The notes: generated by a model not told the origin, from the letters alone. Positions 11,639-21,984 are shown, counted from the stretch's first letter. The stretch: 64,000 nucleotides of DNA from Ectothiorhodospira haloalkaliphila ATCC 51935 (GCF_000633935.1 NZ_KK214996.1:699880-763879), one strand, 5' to 3'. Made by a program: numbers and translations.

Positions 11639-13353
11639 GCGGGATTGCCCTGTCCGGGGCCGGAGACTGAACGCAACGCGGGCAGATCATCCGGCGGGAT
11701 GTCCATCAAACGCAGGGCGCCCCGCATGACATTGGAAAACACAGGTGCTGCCACCTGCCCACCGTAATACTGATCACCGCTGGGCTCATCCACCATCACC
11801 ACCATCACCAGGCGGGGGTTGCTGGCCGGTGCCATGCCGGCGAACAGGGACAGATACCGCCCCTCGGTGTAACCGCCGGCACCGGACTTGCGCACGGTCC
11901 CGGTCTTGCCCGCCACCCGATAGCCCTCCACGCGGGCGCGCACACCCGTGCCACCCGGCTCCACCGAAGCCTCCAGCATGTCCACCAGAGTGCGGGCCGT
12001 GCTGGCATGCATGACCTGCTCTCCGGGCCGGACTTCCTGGGATTGCACGAAGCGGGGCGCGGGCATCACCCCATCGTTGGCGATGGCGGCATAGGCCTGG
12101 GCCAGTTGCAGCATGGACACGGACACACCGTAGCCAAAGGCCAGAGTGGCGCGATCCACTTCCCGCCAGTAGAGAAAATCGCGCAGGGTGCCGCCTGCCT
12201 CCCCGGGAAAACCGCTGCCGGTGGCCCGACCAAAGCCCAACTGGAAGAAGGTTTCCCACAACGCCTGGGGCTCGATGGCCATGGCCAGCTTGCTGGCGCC
12301 GACATTGGAGGACTTGACCAGCAGGGTGGACAAATCGATCAGACCATAATTGCGGATATCGCGGATGGTGTGTCGTCCCACGCGCAAAGTGCCGGGGCTG
12401 GTTTCCAGCAGGGTTTCCGGCTGAAACTGGCCAGACTCCAGGGCAGCGGCCACGGTAAAGGGCTTGATGGTGGAACCGGGCTCGATCAGATCCGTGACGG
12501 CCCGGTTACGAAACCGGTCCCCCTGGAGGGTCTCCCGGTTGTTCGGGTTGTAGGAGGGTTGATTGACCATGGCCAGCACGTCGCCGTTTCGGGCGTCGAG
12601 GATCACGGCCGATCCCGCCCGCGCCCCGTGGGCACTGACCGCGGCCTTGAGTTCCCGATAAGCCAGGTATTGCAGGCGCTGATCGATGGTGAGGCGAAGA
12701 TCCTGTCCGTGGCTTGCGGGCCGGATGTTTTCCACGTCCCGGATCACTCGCCCAAGGCGATCACGAAGCACCCGCTTGGCCCCGGGCTCACCCGTGAGCC
12801 AGGCGTTGTAGCCCAGTTCGATGCCCTCCTGACCATGATCATCGATGTTGGTGAAGCCCAGCACGTGGGAAGCCACCTCGCCCATGGGGTAATAGCGGCG
12901 GTATTCACGCTGCAACCCCACGCCCGGCACACCCAGTGCAGACACGCGTGCCCCCACCTCGGGGGTGACGTGCCGGCGCAGGTAGACGAATTCACGCCCG
13001 GCCCGATCCGACACTCTTCGATAAAGAGCGGTCGGGTCCACACCCAGGACCTGGGCCACCTCATGCAGGCGCTGTGGTTCTTCCAGGACCTCCTGGGGAT
13101 TGGCCCACACGGTATCCACGGGTGTACTCACCGCCATGGGCTCGCCCTGGCGGTCCATGATCATGCCCCGATGAGCCGGCAGGGCGACCACGCGCAGATG
13201 CCGGGCATCCCCTTCACCGCGCAGGAAGTCCTGCTGCACCACCTGCAGGTCCACGCCCCGGACGAGCACGGCTGAAAAGGCGAGCACAAGGGCGCCCAGC
13301 ACGACAAGGCGCCGCCAGCGGGATACCCCTGTGGTTTCTTCTTTCATCGTCAC
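11635..13353 (-). CDS. ftsI: Septal transpeptidase FtsI (penicillin-binding protein 3)
   Basis: Class B PBP, the monofunctional DD-transpeptidase partner of FtsW at the septum. The 572-residue protein has a short cytoplasmic tail, one membrane anchor at about 15-36, a pedestal dimerisation domain, and the penicillin-binding triad: STIK (294-297, catalytic Ser294), SSN (348-350) and KTG (483-485). Overlaps ftsL by 4 nt upstream and murE by 4 nt downstream. Confidence 0.96.
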   Translation of the reverse strand: MTMKEETTGVSRWRRLVVLGALVLAFSAVLVRGVDLQVVQQDFLRGEGDARHLRVVALPAHRGMIMDRQGEPMAVSTPVDTVWANPQEVLEEPQRLHEVAQVLGVDPTALYRRVSDRAGREFVYLRRHVTPEVGARVSALGVPGVGLQREYRRYYPMGEVASHVLGFTNIDDHGQEGIELGYNAWLTGEPGAKRVLRDRLGRVIRDVENIRPASHGQDLRLTIDQRLQYLAYRELKAAVSAHGARAGSAVILDARNGDVLAMVNQPSYNPNNRETLQGDRFRNRAVTDLIEPGSTIKPFTVAAALESGQFQPETLLETSPGTLRVGRHTIRDIRNYGLIDLSTLLVKSSNVGASKLAMAIEPQALWETFFQLGFGRATGSGFPGEAGGTLRDFLYWREVDRATLAFGYGVSVSMLQLAQAYAAIANDGVMPAPRFVQSQEVRPGEQVMHASTARTLVDMLEASVEPGGTGVRARVEGYRVAGKTGTVRKSGAGGYTEGRYLSLFAGMAPASNPRLVMVVMVDEPSGDQYYGGQVAAPVFSNVMRGALRLMDIPPDDLPALRSVSGPGQGNPA

Positions 13354-13619
13354 TCCAGCAGGATCACGGTGGTGCGGCTATCGGGCAGGCGCATGTCCAG
13401 CCGCTGACTCGCTGCATCTTCGATCCGTCCATGGGTGGCCCAGGTACTCTGCTCCAACTGCAACTTCCCCCACTCGATATTCAACTCGTCCCTCAGGTTC
13501 ACCTCCCTTTGCAACTCCATGAACAGCAGGCGGCTCTGGTGCTTGCTGTGGATCACGGCCAGGGCACTGGCCATCACCGCCACGAACAGCACACCGATAC
13601 CGGCCAGTTGCCAATTCAT
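13350..13619 (-). CDS. ftsL: Cell division protein FtsL
   Basis: Small bitopic divisome protein of 89 residues. A membrane helix at about 4-22 is followed by a short heptad-like stretch (about 27-62: QSRLLFMELQREVNLRDEL) that would form a coiled coil with FtsB. The sequence is poorly conserved, as is typical of FtsL, so the call rests on size, topology and the position between rsmH and ftsI with 4-nt overlaps on both sides. Confidence 0.88.
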   Translation of the reverse strand: MNWQLAGIGVLFVAVMASALAVIHSKHQSRLLFMELQREVNLRDELNIEWGKLQLEQSTWATHGRIEDAASQRLDMRLPDSRTTVILLE

Positions 13620-14605
13620 GACAGGCGCTCGGCAACGCGCAGCACAGCACTGCGAGCGCGAGGATTGACCGCAAGCTCGGCCTCACCAGCCCGCTGGGCC
13701 TTGCCTATGTGGCGCAGCGTGCGGCCTGGCGGCAGATCACGCACCGGCAAGTCACGGGGCACGGGCTCACCTTCCACCTGACGTCGGATGAAACGTTTGA
13801 CCCGCCGATCCTCCAGGGAATGAAAACTGATCACCGCCAGGCGACCGCCGGGCGCCAGCACCCGAGAAATCTGGGCCAGGCATGCATCCAGGGACTCCAG
13901 TTCCTGATTCACGTGCAGCCGAATGGCCTGAAAGCTGCGCGTTGCCGGGTGCTTGTGACGCTCGTGCCGCGGCACGGCCTCACTGATCAGTTCCGCCAGG
14001 CGACCGGTGCGCTCCACAGGCGCTTCCTCACGGGCCTCCACCAGGCGCCGGGCGATACGACGGGCGAAGCGCTCCTCGCCCAGTTCCCGCAGGACCTTGG
14101 CGATTTCCCCCTCACCGGCATGCGCCAGCCATTGGGCCGCCGATTCACCCCGGTCCGGGTCCATGCGCATGTCCAGAGGGCCATCATTCATGAAACTGAA
14201 ACCCCTTGTTGCATCGTCCAGCTGGGGCGAAGAGACCCCCAGATCCAGGAGCAACCCCCGCACTTGGCCCATGACGGCGCACCCCTCCAGCAGAGCGGAC
14301 AGATCGGCGAATGAACCGCGAAGGAACTGAAAACGCGGCTCGTCACCAAAGCGCCGGCTGGCCACCGCCTGCGCCTGCGGATCCTGATCCAGGGCGATCA
14401 GCCGCCCCTCCGGCCCCAGGCGCTCGAGGATGGCCGCACTGTGACCACCGCGCCCGAAGGTGGCGTCCACATAGATACCGTCTTCCTGCACCGCAAGCCC
14501 CGCCAGGGCCTCTTCCAGCAACACCGGTCGATGCGTGTCGGGCGCGGATGCCCCCCCATCAAAGGACGAGGGACTCAAGGGTCGAGCTGGGATCACCATC
14601 TTCAT
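13616..14605 (-). CDS. rsmH: 16S rRNA m4C1402 methyltransferase RsmH (MraW)
   Basis: SAM-dependent methyltransferase of 16S rRNA C1402, the partner modification to that made by RsmI, whose gene lies at 15861-16712. The conserved opening HRPVLLEEAL, the SAM-binding DATFGRGGHS (47-56) and a C-terminal GGRLAVISFHSLEDR are visible. The start is chosen at 14605 because AGGAAGAAG directly precedes this ATG; a second ATG at 14599 is nearly as good. Either start lies inside the end of mraZ by about 40 nt. 329 residues, slightly longer than in E. coli. Confidence 0.94.
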   Translation of the reverse strand: MKMVIPARPLSPSSFDGGASAPDTHRPVLLEEALAGLAVQEDGIYVDATFGRGGHSAAILERLGPEGRLIALDQDPQAQAVASRRFGDEPRFQFLRGSFADLSALLEGCAVMGQVRGLLLDLGVSSPQLDDATRGFSFMNDGPLDMRMDPDRGESAAQWLAHAGEGEIAKVLRELGEERFARRIARRLVEAREEAPVERTGRLAELISEAVPRHERHKHPATRSFQAIRLHVNQELESLDACLAQISRVLAPGGRLAVISFHSLEDRRVKRFIRRQVEGEPVPRDLPVRDLPPGRTLRHIGKAQRAGEAELAVNPRARSAVLRVAERLS

Positions 14606-15011
14606 CTTCTTCCTGCAACCAGGCATCCCGGCTACGTGTCCAGGCATCCTCGTCCCATAATTCGAATTTCTTGCCTTGCCCCACCAGCACGGCCCGCTTG
14701 TCCAGACCGGCATAGTCGCGCAAGGGCGTTGGAAGCAGGATGCGCCCCTGCCCGTCCAGCTCGCATTCAGTGGCATGACCCACGAGCAGACGCTGCATGC
14801 GGCGCGTCTTGCGATCCATATTGGGGCGGGAGACGAGGGCCTCTTCGATCCGTTCCCACACGGGCAACGGATACACCAGGAGGCAGCCATCACGATCAAT
14901 GGTGATCACCAGACGGCCCTGACAGGACTCCATCAGACGCTCGCGATACCGTGCCGGCATCGCCATGCGCCCCTTGGCATCCAGATTCAGGTTGGTGATA
15001 CCTCTAAACAC
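14559..15011 (-). CDS. mraZ: Transcriptional regulator MraZ
   Basis: First gene of the dcw operon; an AbrB-fold DNA-binding protein that forms ring oligomers and represses its own promoter. The start is a GTG at 15011, giving MFRGITNLNLDAKGR and 150 residues, matching E. coli length. The two internal MraZ repeats are visible as DAKGRMAMPARYR (11-23) and DGQGRILLPTPLR (86-98). An AGAGGG sequence lies upstream. The open frame continues another 38 codons but runs through the operator and lacks MraZ similarity. Confidence 0.95.
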   Translation of the reverse strand: MFRGITNLNLDAKGRMAMPARYRERLMESCQGRLVITIDRDGCLLVYPLPVWERIEEALVSRPNMDRKTRRMQRLLVGHATECELDGQGRILLPTPLRDYAGLDKRAVLVGQGKKFELWDEDAWTRSRDAWLQEEDEDGDPSSTLESLVL

Positions 15012-15099
15012 GACAGCCCGGGCCCTCTGTATCGCCACCGGCAGGGGTGGCGATGGAGTCACGGGAACACATCGGCCGATGCCCGGAAGCACGACCCGA

Positions 15100-15125
15100 T
15101 ACCACCCATCCCCACGTTTCCCCAC
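15100..15125 (-). promoter_or_regulatory. MraZ operator: three 10-bp-phased GTGG boxes
   Basis: Read on the minus strand, GTGGGG (15125-15120), GTGGGG (15115-15110) and GTGGTA (15105-15100) recur exactly every 10 bp just downstream of the predicted transcription start of mraZ. Direct repeats of a TGGG core in the mraZ leader are the known MraZ target, so this is the likely autoregulatory operator for the whole dcw operon. The third box is degenerate. Confidence 0.75.
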
Positions 15126-15133
15126 TTTTCGAC

Positions 15134-15163
15134 ACTATAGGTAGGGCCTCGCTGGGGTGTCAA
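15134..15163 (-). promoter_or_regulatory. Sigma70-type promoter of the dcw operon (Pmra)
   Basis: On the minus strand a perfect -35 TTGACA (15163-15158) is followed after 18 nt by TATAGT (15139-15134). The start of transcription would fall near 15127, right at the first MraZ box, and leave a leader of about 115 nt before the mraZ GTG. Confidence 0.75.
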
Positions 15164-15192
15164 GGGAAAAGCCGGAAGCAGCCATGAAGATT

Positions 15193-15351
15193 TATACTTA
15201 CGTCACAAATACTTACAAAAACCTTCACGGGTGGGATAACGGAAACCAGAGCCTGCAGAAAGGGTTTCACCAATAGTCAGTTGGTTGCGGAATACTTCTG
15301 AAAAAAGAATACGGAATAGGCTCCATGAGCTTGGCTCACCGAGCTTTTTTC
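15193..15351 (+). ncRNA. Candidate small RNA ending at an intrinsic terminator
   Basis: The plus strand between the mraZ promoter and rnpB carries no open frame, yet it ends in a good intrinsic terminator (15328-15350). A TATACT hexamer at 15193-15198 could be a -10, which would give a transcript of roughly 150 nt from about 15204. Internal pairing is visible (GAAACC with GGTTTC; CCAA with TTGG). No convincing -35 is seen and no known sRNA family was recognised, so this remains a hypothesis resting mainly on the terminator. Confidence 0.3.
15328..15351 (+). terminator. Rho-independent terminator on the plus strand
   Basis: AGCTTGG and CCGAGCT form a 7-bp stem (one G-U pair) around a CTCA loop, followed immediately by a run of Ts (15346-15350). 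The minus strand has no T-run, so the terminator acts only on plus-strand transcripts. No protein gene upstream on the plus strand would need it. Confidence 0.65.
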
Positions 15352-15377
15352 TCACCAAGGGGTAGCGGGGGAAAAGT

Positions 15378-15395
15378 GGGGGCCGGGAGGCCCCC
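15378..15395 (-). terminator. Probable terminator hairpin of rnpB
   Basis: GGGGGCC and GGCCCCC make a 7-bp GC stem with a 4-nt loop about 15 nt beyond the 3' end of RNase P RNA. The tail on the minus strand is ACTTTTCCCC, so only a short U-run is present. Position and stem strength support termination of rnpB before the mraZ promoter. Confidence 0.55.
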
Positions 15396-15410
15396 GGAGG
15401 GAAAACAAGG

Positions 15411-15770
15411 GGAGTCGGCCGGTAAGCCGGGTTCTGTCGTGGACAATCATTCCTCTGGGGCGCGCGTCACCACGCGCCTCTAGCAGCCTACCCGGGTGCA
15501 GTGCGGGCCACACCAACGCACCCCTATTTGGCCTTGCTCCGGACGGGGTTTACCCTGCCGCGGCGTGTTGCCACCCGCGCGGTGCGCTCTTACCGCACCA
15601 TTTCAACCTTACCTGTGTCCGTGCCCGAAGGCCGAGGACCATCGGCGGTATATTTTCTGTGGCACTTTCCGTCGGCTCGCGCCGCCCAGGCGTTACCTGG
15701 CGCCCTGCCCTGTGGAGCCCGGACTTTCCTCTGCGGCGTGGGGTCCGCAGCGACTGTCTGGCCAACTCCA
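15411..15770 (-). ncRNA. rnpB: RNase P RNA (M1 RNA), bacterial type A
   Basis: Catalytic RNA of the tRNA 5'-processing ribonuclease. On the minus strand the conserved blocks occur in the right order: GAGGAAAGTCCGGGCTCC near the 5' end, CAGGTAACGCCTGGG, GGTAAGAGCGCACCGCGCGG, GGAGCAAGGCCAAATAGGGG, and finally CACGACAGAACCCGGCTTA close to the 3' end. Total length of about 360 nt is normal for type A. The ends are estimated from the GGAGTTGGCC/GGCCGACTCC pairing and may be off by a few bases. Confidence 0.96.
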
Positions 15771-15776
15771 GGGAAC

Positions 15777-15804
15777 ATAATACTGTAAATTTCGATAGTT
15801 TCAA
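15777..15804 (-). promoter_or_regulatory. Sigma70-type promoter of rnpB
   Basis: Minus-strand TTGAAA (15804-15799), a 16-nt spacer and TATTAT (15782-15777) place the transcription start 6-8 nt downstream, exactly at the predicted 5' end of RNase P RNA (about 15770). Confidence 0.75.
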
Positions 15805-15860
15805 GAGCGGCCGCCATCCTTTTTTTCACTCACCGCCGGCGATCCCAAGGGCAGCCGGCA

Positions 15861-16712
15861 TCACCCCTGCCCCTTGAGCGCCAATGCCTGCTGATACAGG
15901 TCATTCTTGGGGACTCCGGTGATCTGCGACGCCAGTTTCGCCGCCTGCTTCACGGGCATCTGCGCCAGACACAGCTCCAGCACCCGAATGGACTCGGCCG
16001 ACAGGGCATCCCTGGGCGCGTCGGGGGCCCCGGAGACCAGCACCACGAATTCCCCCCGGGTATGATGGGGGTCGCTGCACACCCAGGCGCACAGATCTTC
16101 CAGGCTCCCTCCCTGGATCTGCTCGAAGGTCTTCGTCAGCTCCCTGGCCACCACCGCCAGACGCTCCCCCCCCAGCGTGTGGGCCATATCCTCAAGGCTG
16201 GCCTGAATGCGATGACTGGATTCATAGAAGATCAGCGTACCGGAGACGGCCATCAGGGCCTCCAGGCGGTGGCGGCGCGCCTGGGCTCGGGCAGGGAGAA
16301 AGCCCTCGAACCAGAAACGGTCGGAAGGCAGGCCACTGGCGGACAGGGCCGCGATCAGGGCGGCGGGGCCGGGGATGGGCACCACCCGGATGCCGGCGGC
16401 ACGGGCAGCCGCCACCAGCCGAAAGCCCGGGTCGCTGATCAGCGGGGTGCCGGCATCACTGACCAGAGCCAGGGATTCACCCTGTGTGAGCCGCTGGACC
16501 AGGGCCGGCACCTGCCGGTCCTCATTATGCTCGTGCAGGCTCACTCGAGGAGTCTGGACCCCGTAATGGGTGAGCAGCCCGGCCGTGTGACGGGTATCTT
16601 CGGCTGCGATCAGGTCAACACCAGCGAGCACCTGCACGGCGCGCGGGGACAGATCACCCAGATTTCCGATGGGCGTGGCCACCACATGGAGCACCCCACC
16701 TTCAATTGACAC
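15861..16712 (-). CDS. rsmI: 16S rRNA 2'-O-ribose C1402 methyltransferase RsmI
   Basis: SAM-dependent tetrapyrrole-methylase-fold enzyme that 2'-O-methylates C1402 of 16S rRNA, the same nucleotide modified by RsmH encoded nearby. Conserved stretches: VATPIGNLGDLSPRA, DLIAAEDTRHT, LVSDAGTPLISDPG, SGLPSDRFWFEGFLP and IFYESSHRI. The GTG at 16712 is chosen (VSIEGGVLHV) because GAGG lies at a suitable distance and the resulting 283 residues match E. coli; an upstream ATG would add 11 unlike residues. It is divergent from lpoA, as in E. coli. Confidence 0.94.
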   Translation of the reverse strand: MSIEGGVLHVVATPIGNLGDLSPRAVQVLAGVDLIAAEDTRHTAGLLTHYGVQTPRVSLHEHNEDRQVPALVQRLTQGESLALVSDAGTPLISDPGFRLVAAARAAGIRVVPIPGPAALIAALSASGLPSDRFWFEGFLPARAQARRHRLEALMAVSGTLIFYESSHRIQASLEDMAHTLGGERLAVVARELTKTFEQIQGGSLEDLCAWVCSDPHHTRGEFVVLVSGAPDAPRDALSAESIRVLELCLAQMPVKQAAKLASQITGVPKNDLYQQALALKGQG

Positions 16713-16827
16713 ACCGCACCTCGGCCAAGATACTGACATTCCCATGAAAACAATGTGTCAGTCTAACCCGGCAGAAGCGCTCCGGGAAGGCTCGGCCACC
16801 CGCCCAATGCGACCCTGTGGATCACCG

Positions 16828-18798
16828 ATGGACAGACAACCCCACGCCCGCCAGGCCCTCCATGGAAACGCCCACCGGGCAAGCCCCCCCTGGCGCGGGG
16901 TGGGGATCGTGGCATTCCTGCTGGTCATCACGCTGCTGCTTTCCGCTTGCGCTGGCATCCCTCGCCCCATGGACGACGCCGAAGAGCGCCTGGCTCAGGC
17001 TCAGGCCCTCGAGGAGGCCCAGGAGTATCAGCAAGCGGCAGATCTTTACCTGGAGATCGCTCAGGGCCTGAGAGCCACACCCCGTGCGCGCGTTCAATTG
17101 GAGGCCCTGGAGATTCTCACCCGAGAGGACGCCACCCAGGCCCAGCGGAACCGGGCCGGGCGGTTACTGGAGGAGATCGACCGACGTCGTCTGGAGGGCG
17201 ACGAGCCAGCGCGCCTGGACATCCTGGCGGCGCGACTGGCATTACTGGAGGGGGACCCCGGCACTGCCCTCGAGAGGCTGCCGGAAGACCCCAGGGCCCT
17301 GCCCGACCGCCTCGCCCGCCAGGCCCTGGAGGTGGAGGCCCGCGCCCATGGCCATCGAGAGGACTGGATCAGGGCAGTGGACGCCTGGGACGCCCTGGGC
17401 GCACGCCAGCCCGATGACGACCGACGCCAGCAAGCATTCGAACGACTCTGGGCGCTGACCCAGGAACTGGACCCGGGCGCCCTCGAAGCCCTGCGGGATC
17501 AGGCCGACCGGGCGGCCACCCGGGGCTGGCTGGACCTGGGTCATGTGGCCCGGACCACCCCCCCCAGTCCGCGCGTTCTGGAGGATGCCCTGGATGACTG
17601 GCGTGAGCGCCACCGGGATCACCCGGCCGACCCGGTCTTCCTGGAGCGCCTGCGGGAGCAATGGGCTGCCTATACACGGCACCCAGATCACGTGGCGGTA
17701 CTGCTGCCGCTCACCGGGCGTTTCGGGTCCTCCGCCAACGCCATCCTCGAGGGCATCGTCGCCGCCTACTACGACACCCCCAGGGAAGAACGCACAACGC
17801 TTAGGGTGTACGACACGGGCGAGCAGGCGGACGCCAGCTGGACCCAGTACGAAAAGGCCGTGGAAGCCGGGGCCAGCCTGGTGATCGGCCCTCTTGAGCG
17901 CTCGGCCGTGAACCGCTTCGCGCGAGAATCCTCCTTGCCGGTGCCCGTGCTGGCGCTGAACCGGGCCGAAACCCGGGACAGTTACCCGGACAATCTCTAT
18001 CAATTCGGGCTGAACCCGGAGGATGAGGCCGTCCAGGCGGCAGAACGTGCGGTACTCGACGGGCATCATGATGCAGTGGTGATGGTGCCCCGCACCGAAC
18101 TGGGTGAGCGTCTGCATCGCGCCTTTGAGGACCGTTACGAGACCCTGGGTGGCCTGGTGCGCGATGTCCAGTTCTATGCCCCCGAGGCCACCGATTACAG
18201 CGACACGATCATCCAGGGACTGCAGATCCGCGATACCCGCCCCACCCATCGACGCCGTCCATCGGACGACGGTCGGGCAGATCGTGACGCTGATGAGCCC
18301 CGGTATCGTGGCGATGTAGACGTCATCTTCCTGTCGGGCGGCCCTCGCCAGGCCCGCCTGATCCGCCCGCAACTGCGCTACTACCAGGCCGGCGACCTGC
18401 CGGTGATCGCCACCTCGCATATCTATTCCGGGCGACCCGATGCCCGCGCCGATGCCGACCTGAACGGCATCGTCTTTGCCGACATCCCCTGGCTTCTGGA
18501 TCAGGTCAACCCTCGCCCGGAACTGCGCGAGACCCTGAACGACCAGCTCTCGAGCACCTCACAGCAGTTGCCACGGCTGGTGGCCCTGGGCTTCGACGCC
18601 CTGCAGGTGAGTTCGATGGTGGAACGACTGGCCCGCCAGCGGGGCGAGTATCACCAGGGCCTGACCGGGCGACTGCACCTGGACGAGCAACGACGCATCA
18701 TCCGCGAACTCAACTGGGCACGCTTCATCGAGGGGGAGCCGCGGGTCATCGGTATTGGCGATGGGCTGATCAACCCACTGGGTGACGCGGCATGGTGA
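16828..18798 (+). CDS. lpoA: Outer-membrane lipoprotein LpoA (LppC family), PBP1a activator
   Basis: Lipoprotein that stimulates the bifunctional synthase PBP1a from the outer membrane. Starting at the ATG at 16828 gives 656 residues with a type II signal peptide whose lipobox is LSAC (Cys41). The N-terminal part is TPR-like and helical, and the C-terminal part (from about residue 280) has a periplasmic-binding-protein fold (VAVLLPLTGRFGSSANAILEGI). Several upstream in-frame ATGs exist (16744, 16753, 16807), but none adds recognisable sequence. The neighbours rsmI, yraN and diaA reproduce the E. coli order. Confidence 0.9.
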   Translation: MDRQPHARQALHGNAHRASPPWRGVGIVAFLLVITLLLSACAGIPRPMDDAEERLAQAQALEEAQEYQQAADLYLEIAQGLRATPRARVQLEALEILTREDATQAQRNRAGRLLEEIDRRRLEGDEPARLDILAARLALLEGDPGTALERLPEDPRALPDRLARQALEVEARAHGHREDWIRAVDAWDALGARQPDDDRRQQAFERLWALTQELDPGALEALRDQADRAATRGWLDLGHVARTTPPSPRVLEDALDDWRERHRDHPADPVFLERLREQWAAYTRHPDHVAVLLPLTGRFGSSANAILEGIVAAYYDTPREERTTLRVYDTGEQADASWTQYEKAVEAGASLVIGPLERSAVNRFARESSLPVPVLALNRAETRDSYPDNLYQFGLNPEDEAVQAAERAVLDGHHDAVVMVPRTELGERLHRAFEDRYETLGGLVRDVQFYAPEATDYSDTIIQGLQIRDTRPTHRRRPSDDGRADRDADEPRYRGDVDVIFLSGGPRQARLIRPQLRYYQAGDLPVIATSHIYSGRPDARADADLNGIVFADIPWLLDQVNPRPELRETLNDQLSSTSQQLPRLVALGFDALQVSSMVERLARQRGEYHQGLTGRLHLDEQRRIIRELNWARFIEGEPRVIGIGDGLINPLGDAAW

Positions 18799-19145
18799 AC
18801 CGACGGGCGCAGGGGGACGTGGCCGAGGCCCGTGCGCGGACCTATCTGGAATCCCGGGGCTTGCGGTTCGTTCGCGCCCAGTTCCGCTGCAAGGTGGGCG
18901 AGATCGATCTGATCATGGAGGACCGCGACAGCCTGGTGTTCGTTGAAGTGCGTCAGCGCCGATCGGGGCGCTACGGGGGCGCGGCCGCCAGCATCAACCA
19001 CCGCAAGCAGCGGCGCATCCTGGGCGCCGCAGCGTATTATCTGCAAATCCACGGCTGTCAGCGCCCGGCCCGTCTCGACGTGATCGCCATCGAGGCCGAC
19101 GACCGCATCCAGTGGATACCCAATGCCTTTGAGGCGCAAGCCTGA
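18792..19145 (+). CDS. yraN: UPF0102 family endonuclease-like protein YraN
   Basis: 117-residue member of UPF0102 with a PD-(D/E)XK nuclease-like core; the cellular role is not established. The core motif GEIDLIMEDRDSLVFVEVRQR is intact, with the expected Glu, Asp and Glu-x-Arg residues, as is the N-terminal GDVAEARARTYLESRGL segment. It starts 7 nt inside the end of lpoA, indicating coupled expression. Confidence 0.92.
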   Translation: MVNRRAQGDVAEARARTYLESRGLRFVRAQFRCKVGEIDLIMEDRDSLVFVEVRQRRSGRYGGAAASINHRKQRRILGAAAYYLQIHGCQRPARLDVIAIEADDRIQWIPNAFEAQA

Positions 19146-21166
<2,021 letters not shown>

Positions 21167-21208
21167 CCCGCCACCGGGGGGCCACCGGGCGTTTCGCTGC
21201 GCACGCAT

Positions 21209-21450
21209 GTGGGAGCGGCCCTCGGCCGCGAAGGGTCTTCTCAAAACGAAGCCACAACAGCCTCCGAACCTCGTCGGGGCGGTGTGCCTGGGAGCGGGTG
21301 TTCGCCGCATGGATGCGGCGGCCAAGCCTACAGGGATGTATTCACGGCGTCCCGCGGACAGGCATACCGCCCCGACGAGGTTCACTCCGCTGCCAACCGA
21401 GGGGGATGGTGTGCGGGCTCTGACCCTTCGCGGCCGAGGGCCGCTCCCAC
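21209..21450. repeat. Nested inverted-repeat element, copy 1
   Basis: A 242-bp non-coding block. The outer arms are perfect 27-bp inverted repeats (21209-21235 and 21424-21450; they begin GTGGGAGCGGCC and are themselves REP-like). Inside are 25-bp arms (21266-21290 and 21359-21383; one mismatch). At the core is an 8-bp hairpin CGCCGCAT-GG-ATGCGGCG (21304-21321) followed by AAGCCTACAGGGATGTATTC. A second copy lies at 55308-55544. It fills the gap between the convergent FAD dehydrogenase and sspB genes. Confidence 0.9.
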
Positions 21451-21478
21451 AGTCAGAATCACACAGGGTGGTGAGGGT

Positions 21479-21889
21479 TTACTTGACCACCCGAAGGCTC
21501 GGGCCCTTCTTCTGGGCGCCGGAATCGCCGGTGCCGGAGCCGTTATCGTCCCCGCCACCCTCCGGCGGAGGCTCATCGCCATCGCCGGGCTCGGCGAACA
21601 TCATGCCCTGGCCGTTCTCGCGCGTGTAGATGGCCAGCACCCGATCCACGGGGATGATCACGTTCATGGGACGCCCACCAAAGCGGGCGCTGAACGTCAC
21701 CTCTTCATTGCCAATGCTCAGAGCGCTGACCGCCATGGGGGCCACGTTCAGCACGATACGACCCGCCTCCACATACTCGCGCGGCACCACCACTTCCGGC
21801 GCCGCGTCCACCAGCAGGTGGGGCGTCATGTCATTGTCGGCGATCCACTCGTAAATGGCTCGAATCAGGTAGGGACGACTGGAAGTCAT
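21479..21889 (-). CDS. sspB: ClpXP adaptor SspB (stringent starvation protein B)
   Basis: Adaptor that tethers ssrA-tagged substrates to ClpX. The ATG at 21889 begins MTSSRPYLIRAIYEW, the conserved SspB opening, and gives 136 residues. The substrate-binding domain covers about 1-105 and is followed by an acidic Gly-rich linker and the C-terminal tail SLRVVK, the ClpX-docking motif seen in E. coli SspB. It is the last gene of the petABC-sspA-sspB run; the usual sspAB pairing is kept. Confidence 0.95.
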   Translation of the reverse strand: MTSSRPYLIRAIYEWIADNDMTPHLLVDAAPEVVVPREYVEAGRIVLNVAPMAVSALSIGNEEVTFSARFGGRPMNVIIPVDRVLAIYTRENGQGMMFAEPGDGDEPPPEGGGDDNGSGTGDSGAQKKGPSLRVVK

Positions 21890-21984
21890 GGTAGGGCTCA
21901 AACTGGGCTGCTCTTGCTGACGTGGGTCGCGGGGCGCCTGCGCGGTGCCCGGTAACGGAAGCACAACCGCCCGAGGCCCCGTGA

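Noticed and set aside
15837-15858. GCCGGC inverted repeat just downstream of rsmI taken as terminator
   Set aside because: On the rsmI strand it is followed by As, not Ts; the nearby T-run is on the opposite strand and not adjacent to the stem.
21209-21450. Small protein genes suggested by open frames in the repeat element
   Set aside because: The frames are created by the inverted repeats (and reappear at 55308-55544); no codon bias or start signals support translation.
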